Shown in pieces: positions 11,278 to 20,742 of a DNA stretch of 64,000 nt (within the stretch, counting starts at the first letter, position 1; every line of letters starts with the position of its first letter). The notes under the pieces are model-generated. The model worked only from the letters and a program-made list of their open reading frames with translations. It ran no database searches and was not told the origin of the DNA. The position numbers were made by a program, and so were the translations under genes. The stretch spans positions 220,032,975-220,096,974 of the forward strand of contig NC_134399.1 in assembly GCF_050003625.1 (NCBI RefSeq), in the 5' to 3' direction. The DNA is from Haematobia irritans. Lineage: Eukaryota > Arthropoda > Insecta > Diptera > Muscidae.

Positions 11278-12125
11278 AAAACGTCGTCGCCGAATATGTC
11301 GATTCATCTCGACTCAAATTAGCCGCATATTATTCATAAATATACCGGAAAAATTAATTAATAATTGTTGTATTTTCGCTATAATTTTCCACCAACAATC
11401 ATTCAGTATCACGTTGATATAAAATTTTCGCAAAAAAATAACTCAGAAAATTTGAATAAAATGTAAATTTGATTTTACGATTGGTTGTACATCTAATCTC
11501 ATTACCATTCATATAACTTCAATTCAGAAAATGAAGCCGCCGAGTCGCGCCCCCGATTTCAGTCGCCGCCGACCATTTTTTTCCAGTCAACGCCGCCGCC
11601 GAATATGTCGACTCATCTCGACTCAAATTTAGCCGCCAAGTAATCAAAAATATCGATTTAGATCAGAAAAATGTATTTATAATTGTCGAATTTTTCCAAA
11701 ATGTTTAACCTTCCACCCACAATCAATTATTTTTAAGCTGCAATAATAATTTTGGAAAAATTTAGCTCAGAAAATTTGAATGAAATGTAAATTTAATTGT
11801 AAGATTGGCTGTACAACTAATCTCATTACCATTCGAATAACTTTCAATTGGTTTTATAATGAATAATTGTCCGCCGCCGAAGGCACAAATTTATATCGGC
11901 TTAGCTGTCAAGCCGCCGCCGCCGAAGGCAAAAATTTTGTGTCAGCCGTCGCCGACAAAAATGGATCGGCTTCATTCTCAGCTTCAAAGTGATTTTATAA
12001 TGAATAATTGGCCGTCGCCGAATAGACAAATTTATATCGGCTTAGCAGTCAAGCCGACGCCGGAGGCGAAAATTTAGTGTCAGCCGCCGCCGACAAAAAT
12101 GGGACGGCTTCATTCTCTGGTTGGA
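11278..12125. repeat. Tandemly duplicated repeat with GCCGCCGCCGA blocks
   Basis: Two units of roughly 300 bp start at about 11285 and 11590, with the shared order 'gccgaatatgtcga', 'ctcatctcgactcaaatt', 'cagaaaatttgaat', 'taatctcattaccattc'. Two shorter units start at about 11857 and 11998, with 'ataatgaataattg', 'tttatatcggcttagc' and 'gccgacaaaaatgg'. The GCC/GTC triplet blocks stand out in AT-rich surroundings. Short open frames through the triplets look like by-products. Origin unknown. Confidence 0.6.
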
Positions 12126-12250
12126 ATACGCTTTCTAATCTGTTTTTAAACTATTAAAGTAACGAGTAGTTAAAAGTAAATAATTAAAACTATACATCAA
12201 TCGGCGTTTTGTCAGATTGCTAGGATCAGATAATTTTTTATATCATAATA

Positions 12251-12655
12251 CACTCAAAAAAAAAGTGAACCCTCCAATGTGAGAAAGTTTCCTTGAAGTA
12301 AATTGTTTATGTACGATAGTTAAATGAACTTAAAGAGTTAATAAATTTGAAATTATATACAAATGATGTATAAAGATTTCCTAAATTCGTATTTCCCACA
12401 ATACAAAAAAATTTAATTTTTTTGAAAATTCATAAATTTTACCACACATTCACCCATCTTGAACTTCATAAAGACATTCTTGAAATTTTAGACTCCAACT
12501 TTTTCCATGAAAATGTCCTCAACAAGTGAAAAACAAATTAATTAAATAATTATTGAATATGTCTAAAAAATGTTCTTGAATTTATCGAAAACTATTTACT
12601 TCTTTTTTGATTATTTTAATTTCTGATAAATTACATATTCATATTTTTTTGAGTA
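12251..12655. mobile_element. MITE with CACTCAAAAAAA ends
   Basis: TA lies on both sides (12249-12250 and 12656-12657), and the ends are cactcaaaaaaaaagtg and the inverse of tactcaaaaaaat. The body matches 1-199. Non-coding. Confidence 0.6.
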
Positions 12656-12681
12656 TATTGTTTAAATACTAGAATTCAATG

Positions 12682-12809
12682 CAGTGAAACCTCTGCAAGG
12701 TGGACACCTACGGTCGCCTAAATTTTGAGAGGTTAATTTTAAAGTGTTAATATAGCAAACGTCCCCAGACAACAGTTCACATTCGGGAGGTGCCCGGTTT
12801 TCACAGTGT
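12682..12809. mobile_element. Short MITE with pogo/Tigger-like ends
   Basis: It starts cagtgaaacctctgc and ends ggttttcacagtg, an imperfect inverted repeat. Internal arms 'aaggtggacacct' and 'gggaggtgccc' also pair loosely. The CAGTGAAACC type of end is common in pogo/Tigger-derived MITEs. The flanking duplication is unclear. Confidence 0.45.
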
Positions 12810-12835
12810 CCAAGTTTGAGAGTTTAAAAATGAAA

Positions 12836-12925
12836 ACTATAACAAATACTATAACAAATACTATAACTATAACAAAAACTATAACAAAAAACTATAACAA
12901 AAACTATAACAAAAATGAAAACTAT
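12836..12925 (+). repeat. Short tandem repeat of CTATAACAAA words
   Basis: Repeated 'actataacaaata' and 'aactataacaaaa' words of 11-15 bp. The Thr/Asn/Tyr-rich open frame through it is a by-product. Confidence 0.8.
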
Positions 12926-13030
12926 AACAAATACTGCAAAGTAAAAAATGCTTTCTTAATTTCAAAAACTTTAAACCAAAACTTCAAAATCCTTAATATA
13001 AGTCTTAGTCTCTATTTGAAGCTCTTTTTA
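12926..13030. repeat. Fragment of the MITE family at 44075-44610
   Basis: 'caaagtaaaaaatg', 'ttaatttcaaaaact', 'ttaaaccaaa' and 'tatttgaagc' follow the order of the full element at 60085-60755. Confidence 0.5.
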
Positions 13031-14107
13031 TCTTCTGTAACATATACCCCAAACACTGCTTCAAGCATATATATTTTCAGGATTGATCCAAACAAAATAT
13101 TGTTTGTATTGTTCAAACAATGGTTATGTTAGCATGCCCGGTCGAAGCATGAATCGGCTGGGTTTTTCAACGGTGGATTATCCCACCTCAGTAATGGTGG
13201 TGACATTTCTGAGTTTTTCAAAGCTTCTATAAGTGGTTTCACTGCAATGTGGAACGCCTTTCGGACTCGGCTATAAAAAGGAGGTCCCTTGTCATTGAGC
13301 TTAACATGGAATCGGATAGCACTCACACTGTTAGAAAAATATGTTTTTCATATGTTTCGATATAAACAAAATGTGTTTCGGGCACAATTTTTAAACACAA
13401 TATATTTAAGTGCAAACATGTAATGTTCTCAAACTAACACTAAATGTTTGGAACACATATGTTAATATGTTAGAATATATTATGTTTGGGGCATGCATGT
13501 TTCATAAAAATTATATGTGTGAATGTAAACATATATAAATTTACAAATTTCGATTAAACATATATATGTTGTGATATTTTATTCAGAGAGCGAAAGAGAG
13601 AGAGAGAGTATAGAGAAAGAAATAGAGATAAAAACCGGGAGGGTTGACGAAAGATATCAAATTAACACAGCGAGAGAATCGAAAGAGAGCAATTTCTGTG
13701 AAACCGCTTATATGTTGTTTCGGAAACTGCTTTATGATAAGGCCAAAAATTTTATACGCTTAAGTCTAAATATTATTTAATTTAAGTCTAAATATTATTT
13801 AATTTGTGTATATTATAAAATTATTTATGTATGTTTATACTCGACCCCACGTTCTTCCTTTGTTAGAGTTTTTGAATTCCTTCCAAAATATCAAACTTTT
13901 ATACCAAAACCAGTTTTTTATTACAAAATTGTTATTTTTGCAATAAAAAAATAATATTTTATCCAAAAGCTCAGTCCATTTCGTTTATATCAAGCACTGT
14001 TTCTGACTGTAAATCTTTAATAACCCACATTTCGAAGTTCCATTATAAAAATTTAATATAGTATAAATATAAATGCGTAAATTAAAAAAAAAAAAACAAT
14101 TGGTGTT

Positions 14108-14180
14108 TGGTCGGAGCAGGGATTGAACCCACGACCCTTTGCATGTACGGCAGACATGCTAACCACTGCTCCACGTTGCC
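14108..14180 (-). promoter_or_regulatory. tRNA-like pol III promoter head (leftward)
   Basis: Box B inverse gggattgaacc at 14119-14129 and box A inverse ccactgctcca at 14163-14173. Same head as 2217-2287. Confidence 0.65.
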
Positions 14181-14294
14181 AACACATGTATGTTTCTGTT
14201 AAATAATGTTATGTTTGCATGGGCTCGTGGGCGCTGCAAACTATGCTATATAAATGTAACTTATAACGATAATTGTCTTCTGGTGACTATAACA

Positions 14295-14366
14295 GCTACG
14301 TAGCTCAGTGGTAGTGTGTTGGCTTACAAACTGTATGGTCCTCGGTTCGATTCTCCGTCCAGGCGA
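14295..14366 (+). promoter_or_regulatory. tRNA-like pol III promoter head (rightward)
   Basis: Box A TAGCTCAGTGG at 14301-14311 and box B GGTTCGATTCT at 14344-14354. Same head as 2405-2472, with one base deleted after box A. Confidence 0.65.
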
Positions 14367-14775
14367 AAGGTAAAATTTAAAAAAAATTATAAAATTGAAT
14401 AATTTCTTCAACATTATTTGTATTACAGAAAAAGGTGCCAAGAACTAAAAAATTTCGTGGAAGTGAAAATTATGTTAGGGAATGAGCACAATCTTCTTTG
14501 TGGAAAATTCTTCCAAGCATATAATATTTTTGGCTCAAAATGCTTCCAAAAATAGAATATGTTCACAAAAAACAAACATATTAATGTTTCGGCAGTATCC
14601 AATAATATATGTGCTTCCTGCAAAATATGATTGGAACATATGTTAGAGAGGCGATTTTTTTTTTGAGGGTGCAGTGATAAGAGAGAAGTTCAACACTGTG
14701 GTATCACAACGGACTGAATAGTCTAAGTGAGCCTGATACATCGGGCTGACATCTAACCTAACCTAACCTTCAACT

Positions 14776-15261
14776 TAGGCATACACTGGTAAAGAAAAAA
14801 AAACAATTAATGAAGTTTTCTTTGTGTATATATATTTTTAAGGCGCCAATTAGTTACTTGCATTCTTTTACTTGCAGCGTACTCTATAGGTCTCTCTTTC
14901 TAAACACATACATGTTTATAGGCTATTACTAAATTAATATATGTTTGCATTCAAGCATATTATATTTACAAAAATGTTATGTCCCAAACATAAACTGAGA
15001 CATATATGTTAATATGTTAGTAACATATATGTCTCAGACATGTTATACTAGTTTATGAACATTATATGCTTGCACTTAAAAATATTGTGTTAAAAAAATT
15101 TGAATTCCAAACAAATAATTTTTACACCTAAAACAGTCTTTTTCGTCCGTGTCCCTTCAATGAACTATGGCACGTGTATTTCGGGAAGCCTTAACACGTG
15201 ACAAATTAAACATAGATTTTCTTACCAATCTATATATAAAAAATCTTTAATTTGTTTTCAG
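14776..15261. repeat. Intron DNA with a CATATGTTT-type fragment
   Basis: From about 14905 to 15145 the sequence matches one arm of the CATATGTTT-type elements ('aaattaatatatgtttgcat', 'agtttatgaacattatatgc', 'aacagtctttttc'). The rest, up to the splice acceptor at 15260-15261, shows nothing I recognise apart from the TTTGTTTTCAG acceptor. Confidence 0.55.
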
Positions 15262-15769
15262 CCTGTATACAAACTGCTGGAAGAGATCGCACAACATATA
15301 AACCACTCGAGAGTGTCGAATCGAAAATTTCTGACATCGAGACAAACAGTTCGTGTAGCAGCGGAAAAGATGAATCTGTCAACACAAACACCAATTTCAA
15401 TGACACCAATAACAACAACAATAATAATAATAACAACAACAACAATAATAATAATAATAATGCCAACAACAACCACAACAATAAAAAATCAAATAAAAAC
15501 AAAAAAGATGCAACAACCAACGGTAACGGAAGCAAAGATGAAGAAACTCTACATCCATCATTGGCCCAAGCGGTTGTGGTATTGGAAACGAAAACACTTT
15601 GGGATAAATTCCACGAACAGGGCACTGAGATGATTGTAACCAAATCAGGTCGTCGTATGTTTCCCACATTTCAAGTTCGCATTGGAGGACTAGATCCCCA
15701 GGCAACCTATATAATGATGATGGATTTTGTACCAGTAGATGACAAGCGTTATCGTTATGCCTTTCATAA
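15262..15769 (+). CDS. org-1: T-box transcription factor (Tbx1/10, org-1), first visible coding exon
   Basis: The exon encodes about 169 residues of a nuclear DNA-binding transcription factor. It follows the acceptor TTTGTTTTCAG and begins with the last two bases of a split codon, so an upstream exon must exist; it was not found in 1-15261. It holds a low-complexity linker with a long Asn run coded by an AAC/AAT microsatellite (15410-15465), then the first third of the T-box ([35 protein letters not shown]). Tyr/Met-rich [20 protein letters not shown] is characteristic of the Tbx1 subfamily. It ends at 15769 before GTGAGT, phase 2. In Drosophila org-1 acts in visceral and alary muscle and other mesodermal fates (family knowledge). 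Alternatives such as the Tbx15/18/22 group fit the motifs less well. Confidence 0.88.
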
Positions 15770-15855
15770 GTGAGTGTTAAGAAAATTTAGAATGGTACAT
15801 TTGCATCATGCTAAATTTAATGTGGATTATTTTGTTTTTGTTTTCTCTCTAACAG

Positions 15856-16012
15856 TTCCAGTTGGGTAGTGGCCGGTAAAGCAGATCCCATCTCACCGCC
15901 ACGTATTCATGTACACCCTGACTCCCCAGCTCCGGGGGCAAACTGGATGAAACAAATCATATCATTTGACAAATTGAAATTGACCAACAATCAATTGGAT
16001 GAAAATGGTCAT
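15856..16012 (+). CDS. org-1: org-1 T-box exon 2 (visible)
   Basis: This 157-nt exon lies between the acceptor CTAACAG (15849-15855) and donor GTGAGT (16013). Its first base completes the Asn codon begun in the previous exon. The product is the T-box core: [42 protein letters not shown]. These are among the most conserved T-box segments and contact DNA and the dimer interface in the family. The intron before it is only 86 bp, in contrast to the two huge introns downstream. Confidence 0.93.
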
Positions 16013-16326
16013 GTGAGTATGAAAAGCCATATTTTAAAGGGGAATATTTCGGGTAGCATTTGTGAAATATTTGATGTCCAATATTATGTAAATATCTTTT
16101 GGGAAGCTATTAAATTATCATATTTATTGTTTTGAAATTTTTTATTAATCTTTTTTTGTCAACTAATTCCAACAAAAGTTGAGAGTAATAAACAAATGAT
16201 CTTGTTTAGTGCGATAGGTAATAATTTCGTTATTTAATTACAATTAATTAAAATTTTGTATATATTCTAGTAAAATTTCACAACGACTATATTTAATTTT
16301 ATCTGATCTTTCCTTTATTCCATTAG

Positions 16327-16488
16327 ATAATTTTGAACTCCATGCATCGCTACCAGCCTCGTTTCCATATTGTATATCTGCCACCCAAAAACGCTTCCAT
16401 GGATGAAAGTGAACACTCCAGCCATTACCGAACGTTTGTATTTACGGAGACATCGTTTACCGCGGTTACTGCTTATCAAAATCAACGT
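16327..16488 (+). CDS. org-1: org-1 T-box exon 3 (visible)
   Basis: This 162-nt exon encodes exactly 54 residues, phase 0 at both ends. The acceptor is ATTAG (16322-16326) and the donor GTAAGT (16489). It encodes [20 protein letters not shown] through [24 protein letters not shown] and FTAVTAYQN are T-box hallmarks, and FHIVY fits Tbx1. The following intron (16489-29011, 12.5 kb) holds a Family I repeat, a gypsy element and several smaller insertions. Confidence 0.95.
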
Positions 16489-16617
16489 GTAAGTATACAA
16501 AAATCTGTATTTTTCTTGCTCTTGTCCCCAAATTATGATGTTTTAGTCCCCAAAAATCCCCAATTTAAACTAAAAAAACCTCACAAAAATCCCCAATACA
16601 TTTTTGAAAAGTCTCTT
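16489..16617. repeat. CCCCAA-rich repeat fragment (left part)
   Basis: Right after the splice donor, words such as 'gtccccaaattat', 'aaaaatccccaattt' and 'aaaaatccccaatac' recur. The same style of sequence appears at 26255-26410 and, inverted, at 27630-27690. It may be one element split by the insertions at 16619-26220. Confidence 0.45.
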
Positions 16618-17459
16618 TATACCCTCCACCATAGGATGGGGGTATATTAACTTTGTCATTCCGTTTGTAACACATCGAAATTTTGTTCTAAGACCCCATA
16701 AAGTATATATATTCGTGGTACATGGTGTTACTATATGGTCTCTAACAACGATGCAAAAATTGGTCCATATCGGTCCATAATTACATATAGCCCCCATATA
16801 AACCGATCCCTCGATTTGGCTTGCGGAGCCTCTAAGAGAAGCAAATTTCATCCGATCCGGCTGAAATTTGGTACATGGTGTTAGTATATGGTCTCTAACA
16901 ACCATGCAAAAATTGGTCCACATCGGTCCATAATTATATATAGCCCCCATATAAACCGATCCCCCGATTTGGCTTACGGAGCCTCGAAGAAACGAAAATT
17001 TCATCCGATCCGGCTGAAATTTGGTACATGGTGTTGGTATATGTTCTCTAACGACCATGCGAAAATTGGTCCATATCGGTCCATAATTATATATAGCCCC
17101 CATATAAATCGATTCCCAGATTTGTTCTCCGGAGCCTCTTGGAGGAGCAAATTTCATCAGATCCGGTTGAAATTTGGAACATGGTGTTAGAATGTGGTCT
17201 CTAACAAACACGCAAGAATTGGTCCATATTGGTCCATAATTATATATAGCCCCCATATAAACCGTTCCCCAGATTTGATCTCCGGAGCCTCTTGGAGGAG
17301 AAAAATTCATCCGATCCGGTTGAAATTTGCAACGTGGTGTTAGTATAAGGCCGCTAATATCGGTCTATAGTTATATATAGCCGATCCCCATTCACACAAA
17401 AATTGGCCCATATCGGTTCATATTCATGGTTGCCACTTGAGCCAAAAATAATCTACCAA

Positions 17460-17790
17460 AATTTTATTTTTATGGAAAACATTGTCAAAATGTTATTTCT
17501 ATAGAAAATTTTGTCAAAATTGTATTTCTATAGAAAATTGTCAAAATTTCATTTCTATAGACAATTTTGTAAAAATTTTATTTCTATTGAAAATTTTGTC
17601 AAAATTTTATTTCTATAGAAAATTTTGTCAAAATTTTATTTCTATAGAAAATTTTTTCAAAATTTTATTTCTATAGAAAATTTTTCCAAATTTTATTTCT
17701 ATAGAAAATTTTTTTCAAATTTTACTTCTATAGAAAATGTTGTCAAAATTTTATTTTGTCAAAATTTTATTTCTATAGAAACTTTAAACT
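17460..17790 (+). repeat. 29-bp minisatellite inside Family I
   Basis: About eleven units of a 29-bp motif containing 'ttttatttctatagaaaa' and 'ttttgtcaaaa'. The same tract occurs at the same place in another Family I copy (59405-59505), so it is part of some Family I elements. An inverse array is at 25355-26220. The Phe/Tyr/Ile-rich open frames are by-products. Confidence 0.85.
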
Positions 17791-18139
17791 TAATTATATA
17801 CGTACACACAAAGAAAAAAAAACGTTTGGAAAACGTGTACCGAAAACGTTTTTCTTTTGTTAGAGTTTTTTGAATTACTTCGAAAAGTATACACTTTTTT
17901 CACCAAAAAAATTTGTTTCGTACAAAAGTTTTATTTTTTCAATAAAAAAGGTATTTTTGAACCACCAACACAGTCCATTTCGTTTATATCAAACACTGTT
18001 CTTTTCTGATTTTAGGTCTTTAATAAGACACATTTTACAGTTCATAGTAAAAATTTAATATAGTAGAATGTAATGTTGAACATTTTTTCGGAATCTTCCG
18101 ACCATATCTGGAATATATGTAAAAACAAAAAAAATGTTG

Positions 18140-18212
18140 GTCTTAGCAGGGATCGAACCCACGACCCTTGGCATACAAGTCGGACGTAGCAACCACTGCT
18201 CCACGGTGTCCA
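18140..18212 (-). promoter_or_regulatory. tRNA-like pol III promoter head (leftward)
   Basis: Box B inverse gggatcgaacc at 18149-18159 and box A inverse ccactgctcca at 18193-18203. Confidence 0.65.
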
Positions 18213-18328
18213 ACTAAATGTATTTTTCTGTTAAATAAACTTTGTTTAATCGGCTCGTGGGCGCCGCAAGCTATGCTATATAAATACAACTTATATGGGT
18301 AATTGTCTATTGATGTCAATAACGGCTA

Positions 18329-18397
18329 CATAGCTCAGTGGATAGTGTGTTGGCTTACAAATTTCATGGTCCGCGGTTCGATTCTCCATCCAGGCGA
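18329..18397 (+). promoter_or_regulatory. tRNA-like pol III promoter head (rightward)
   Basis: Box A TAGCTCAGTGG at 18331-18341 and box B GGTTCGATTCT at 18375-18385. Confidence 0.65.
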
Positions 18398-18745
18398 AAG
18401 GTAAAAAAAATTTAAAATTTATAAAATCGTATAATTTCTTCTACATTGTTTGTATTACAGAAAAAGGTGCTAAGAACTAAAAAACTTCGTGGAATGGAGA
18501 AATATGTGAGGGAAAATGCAATTAGCCAGAATTTTTTTTTTTTTTTTAGTTAGTCTTTATGAAATTGTTTTTACATCCTGGAAAAGAATAAACGTTTATC
18601 ACAAAAAGTATATACTTTTCTTCCAAATACACTTCCTTTCAACGAAAAGCAAATGAGAAACGAACTTTGTTTGTCTAAAATTTCGTTTGGGAGGAAAGAA
18701 TTATTTTTTGCGTATATTTAATCGGCCTTTCTTAGTTTAATATAT

Positions 18746-19348
18746 TGTTACGAATTTGATAATTATAGATATAAGTTTATTTAAATTAGTTTCCGTTAAT
18801 TTAAAATTTCAAATTGTAACGATAAAATTTTGCTATCACTTGTTGGAATCATCTATTCATTTTCTAGTATTTTCCTGAATTTCTTTTATGTTCTTTTGTT
18901 TGCTTACCGAAATGTTAGTTCTTACTCTCTCATAGAATAGCAACCCCTTTGCTTTGTTATTCTGCATTCTCATTTTATCTCATTGTCTATTGTCATTGTT
19001 GTTGTAGTAATGCGAGCATATATCTATGTGAGTGTGTATGTGTTTGGCAGCCACCAGACGAATAACTTAATGGTCGTAGATCCCTCTAGCATTGTCTAAG
19101 AATGTTCTGGCGTTGCCAGAATATTGTAGTGCTACCAGAATGTTCTCGTATTGCCACACCGTCATATATAAAAGCGCTCGCATGCTGCTAACGAGTCAGT
19201 CTTAATTAAAGCGTCAAACGAATAACTTCAGTGTGAACGAATTGTAAAGTGTGAAGTCATAGTAAATAAATTGTAGATTGTCGTTATTTAAAAGAACTGT
19301 GTTTTAATTGTCGGGTAATTAAAAACGCCTAAATATAAAAACGTAACA
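18746..19348 (+). repeat. 5' LTR of the gypsy element
   Basis: Contains a TATA box TATATAAAAG (19165-19174) and, about 30 bp on, TCAGTC (19196-19201), which fits the fly initiator consensus TCAGTY. Transcription probably starts at 19198. AATAAA at 19265-19270 is a candidate poly(A) signal. The U3 part is AT-rich with 'ttgccagaatattg' type words. Confidence 0.92.
19165..19201 (+). promoter_or_regulatory. LTR core promoter: TATA box plus initiator
   Basis: TATATAAAAG at 19165 and TCAGTC at 19196, about 33 bp from the first T to the initiator A. The same pair is in the 3' LTR, where it could drive transcription into the rest of the host intron. Confidence 0.75.
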
Positions 19349-19386
19349 ATTGGTGTCGGAAGTGAAATAACGAAAAAAAATCTACA

Positions 19387-20742
19387 ATGAAGTTTAATGA
19401 GCTTCGTGTGGAAGACTTAAAAAAGGAATTGAGCAAACTGGAGCTGCCGACAACAGGCAATAAGGCCCAGCTTCAAAAGCGTCTACTGGAAGAGTTTGAA
19501 CGGCGTAATATGGACATTGCGACGCATGAGTTTGATTATAAGGAAGACATTGATGAATCAATACTCGTCAATACAAGCAGTGTAGAAACTCCATCTGTGG
19601 CTTCGAGTGTTGTGGATTACACATCAATGCTCAATGTTTTGAGCAAAATGATGGAAGAAAACTCTAGAAAAATCATGGATGAGAATTCTAGAAAAATGGA
19701 AGAAAATTCTAGAAAAATGGAAGCAAGTTCTAGAAAATTGGAAGAAAAATTCGACGAAAATTCTAGAATTCTCAACGAAAAATTACAACAAATTTCTGAA
19801 GGCATGGAGAAACGTGTGGACCATATAGAAAATCAAATTGTGGAATTGGATAAGAAAGTTCTTTCCGTGGATGAGAAAATTATGGTTCATGATGAGAAGT
19901 TTCTGCACATCGAGAAAAAAATGTCAGAGCTGGAAATTAAAGGTGGTCCAGTGCGCGTCATCGAGGGCTCAAAAATCAAAACTCCTGTTTTCGATGCCTC
20001 AACGTCATTTGATGTCTTCAAATTCCAATTCGAAATGGTTGCTTGTAGAAATTTGTGGAATGACGATGATAAAGCAATTGAACTTCTATTGGCATTAAAG
20101 GGCAATGCTGCTGATGTGATACAAAGCATTCCCGCTGCTTCTAGAAATAACTATAATGAAGTAATAGCGGCACTTCAACGCAAGTATGGTGGAGAGCACA
20201 AGCAGGACATCTTCAGAATGGAATTGAGAGGAAGAATCCAGAAATCGAATGAAACCCTACAAGATTTCGCAACAGAAGTTGAGCGGCTAGTGCTTTTGAC
20301 ATACCCAGGTGAGAGTCATCCTCTTGTGGACCGCATCAAGATTGAAACCTTCGTCAATGGAATTCGAGACCCAGATATAAAATGTGCAACATATGCGTCA
20401 CAAAAGGCTACATTCGCTGAAACAGTAACATTCGCACTTGCACAGGAGACTGCGAGATTACTAGCGCGGCCTCAAATTCACAAGGTACGTAAAGTAGAGA
20501 CAGAGTGTGATGAATCAAAGTCCGTTATTGAGTCGATGAAAGAGGCCATGAAGCAGGCAATGCAAGAAATGAAGCAAGAGGCAAATAAATCCCGGATCAA
20601 ATGCTATAACTGTGATAAGCCGGGACATCTAGCTCGAGAATGCAAAGCACGACGCAAACGGTCAAGGTCCACATCACCATCTCCATTTAACAATAGCCAT
20701 AAGAAGGTGACCCCACAGTCAAGTGAGTCACCTTTAAACTAA
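19387..20742 (+). CDS. gag: Gypsy Gag with N-terminal SAP-like domain
   Basis: A 451-residue structural polyprotein that would form the virus-like particle and bind the genomic RNA. Residues about 5-37 (LRVEDLKKELSKLEL, then GNKAQLQKRLLEEF) fit a SAP motif, a DNA/chromatin-binding helix-extended-helix. Residues about 80-190 are coiled coil with repeated EENSRK words. A retrotransposon capsid region follows (about 205-370). A CCHC zinc knuckle has Cys406, Cys409, His414 and Cys419 (CYNCDKPGHLAREC). Start chosen at the first ATG after the primer site. The last codons contain the heptamer TTTAAAC (20733-20739) directly before the TAA stop, and the Pol frame is -1. Confidence 0.9.
   Translation: MKFNELRVEDLKKELSKLELPTTGNKAQLQKRLLEEFERRNMDIATHEFDYKEDIDESILVNTSSVETPSVASSVVDYTSMLNVLSKMMEENSRKIMDENSRKMEENSRKMEASSRKLEEKFDENSRILNEKLQQISEGMEKRVDHIENQIVELDKKVLSVDEKIMVHDEKFLHIEKKMSELEIKGGPVRVIEGSKIKTPVFDASTSFDVFKFQFEMVACRNLWNDDDKAIELLLALKGNAADVIQSIPAASRNNYNEVIAALQRKYGGEHKQDIFRMELRGRIQKSNETLQDFATEVERLVLLTYPGESHPLVDRIKIETFVNGIRDPDIKCATYASQKATFAETVTFALAQETARLLARPQIHKVRKVETECDESKSVIESMKEAMKQAMQEMKQEANKSRIKCYNCDKPGHLARECKARRKRSRSTSPSPFNNSHKKVTPQSSESPLN

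Larger units (their letters stand above)
13326..14671. mobile_element. CATATGTTT-type element with two tRNA-like heads
   Basis: The ends cactgttagaaaaatatg and the inverse of caccctcaaaaaaaa enclose CATATGTTT-rich subterminal arms. The centre (about 13860-14470) is the same core as in 1881-2791, with divergent tRNA-like heads at 14108-14180 (-) and 14295-14366 (+). The ends differ from that element, so the core is shared by two end types. An AG-rich run (gagagagagag) lies at 13590-13610. It is inserted in a SINE; a CA duplication at the junction is possible but not certain. Confidence 0.7.
13132..14775 (+). mobile_element. tRNA-derived SINE split by a MITE
   Basis: The SINE body is present at 13132-13325 (head deleted down to 'gttagcatgcccggtcg') and resumes at 14672-14775 with 'cagtgataagagagaag' to 'ctaacctaacctaacctt'. 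The two pieces join in the middle of the family sequence 'cactcagtgataag', so the intervening 1346 bp is a later insertion. Confidence 0.8.
17805..18712. mobile_element. TA-target MITE with two divergent tRNA-like heads, copy 2
   Basis: 908 bp, flanked by TA at 17803-17804 and 18713-18714, and closely similar to 1881-2791 throughout. The other Family I copy at 59500-59530 has the uninterrupted sequence 'atatacgtatttaatcgg' at this point, which supports insertion at TA (with a 2-bp difference). Heads lie at 18140-18212 (-) and 18329-18397 (+). Confidence 0.82.

Noticed and set aside
11859..12077. Pro/Lys-rich 72-codon frame
   Set aside because: It runs through GCC triplet repeats that are tandemly duplicated; no coding evidence.
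15230..15667. 145-codon Leu-rich frame on the - strand
   Set aside because: Antisense shadow of the Asn-rich T-box exon.
16570..17310. 246-codon open frame on the - strand
   Set aside because: It is a run of Family I monomers; its length follows from the 153-bp period being a multiple of three. Treated as a repeat with a finding, not a gene.
17482..17873. Phe/Tyr/Ile-rich frames
   Set aside because: Translation of the 29-bp minisatellite.
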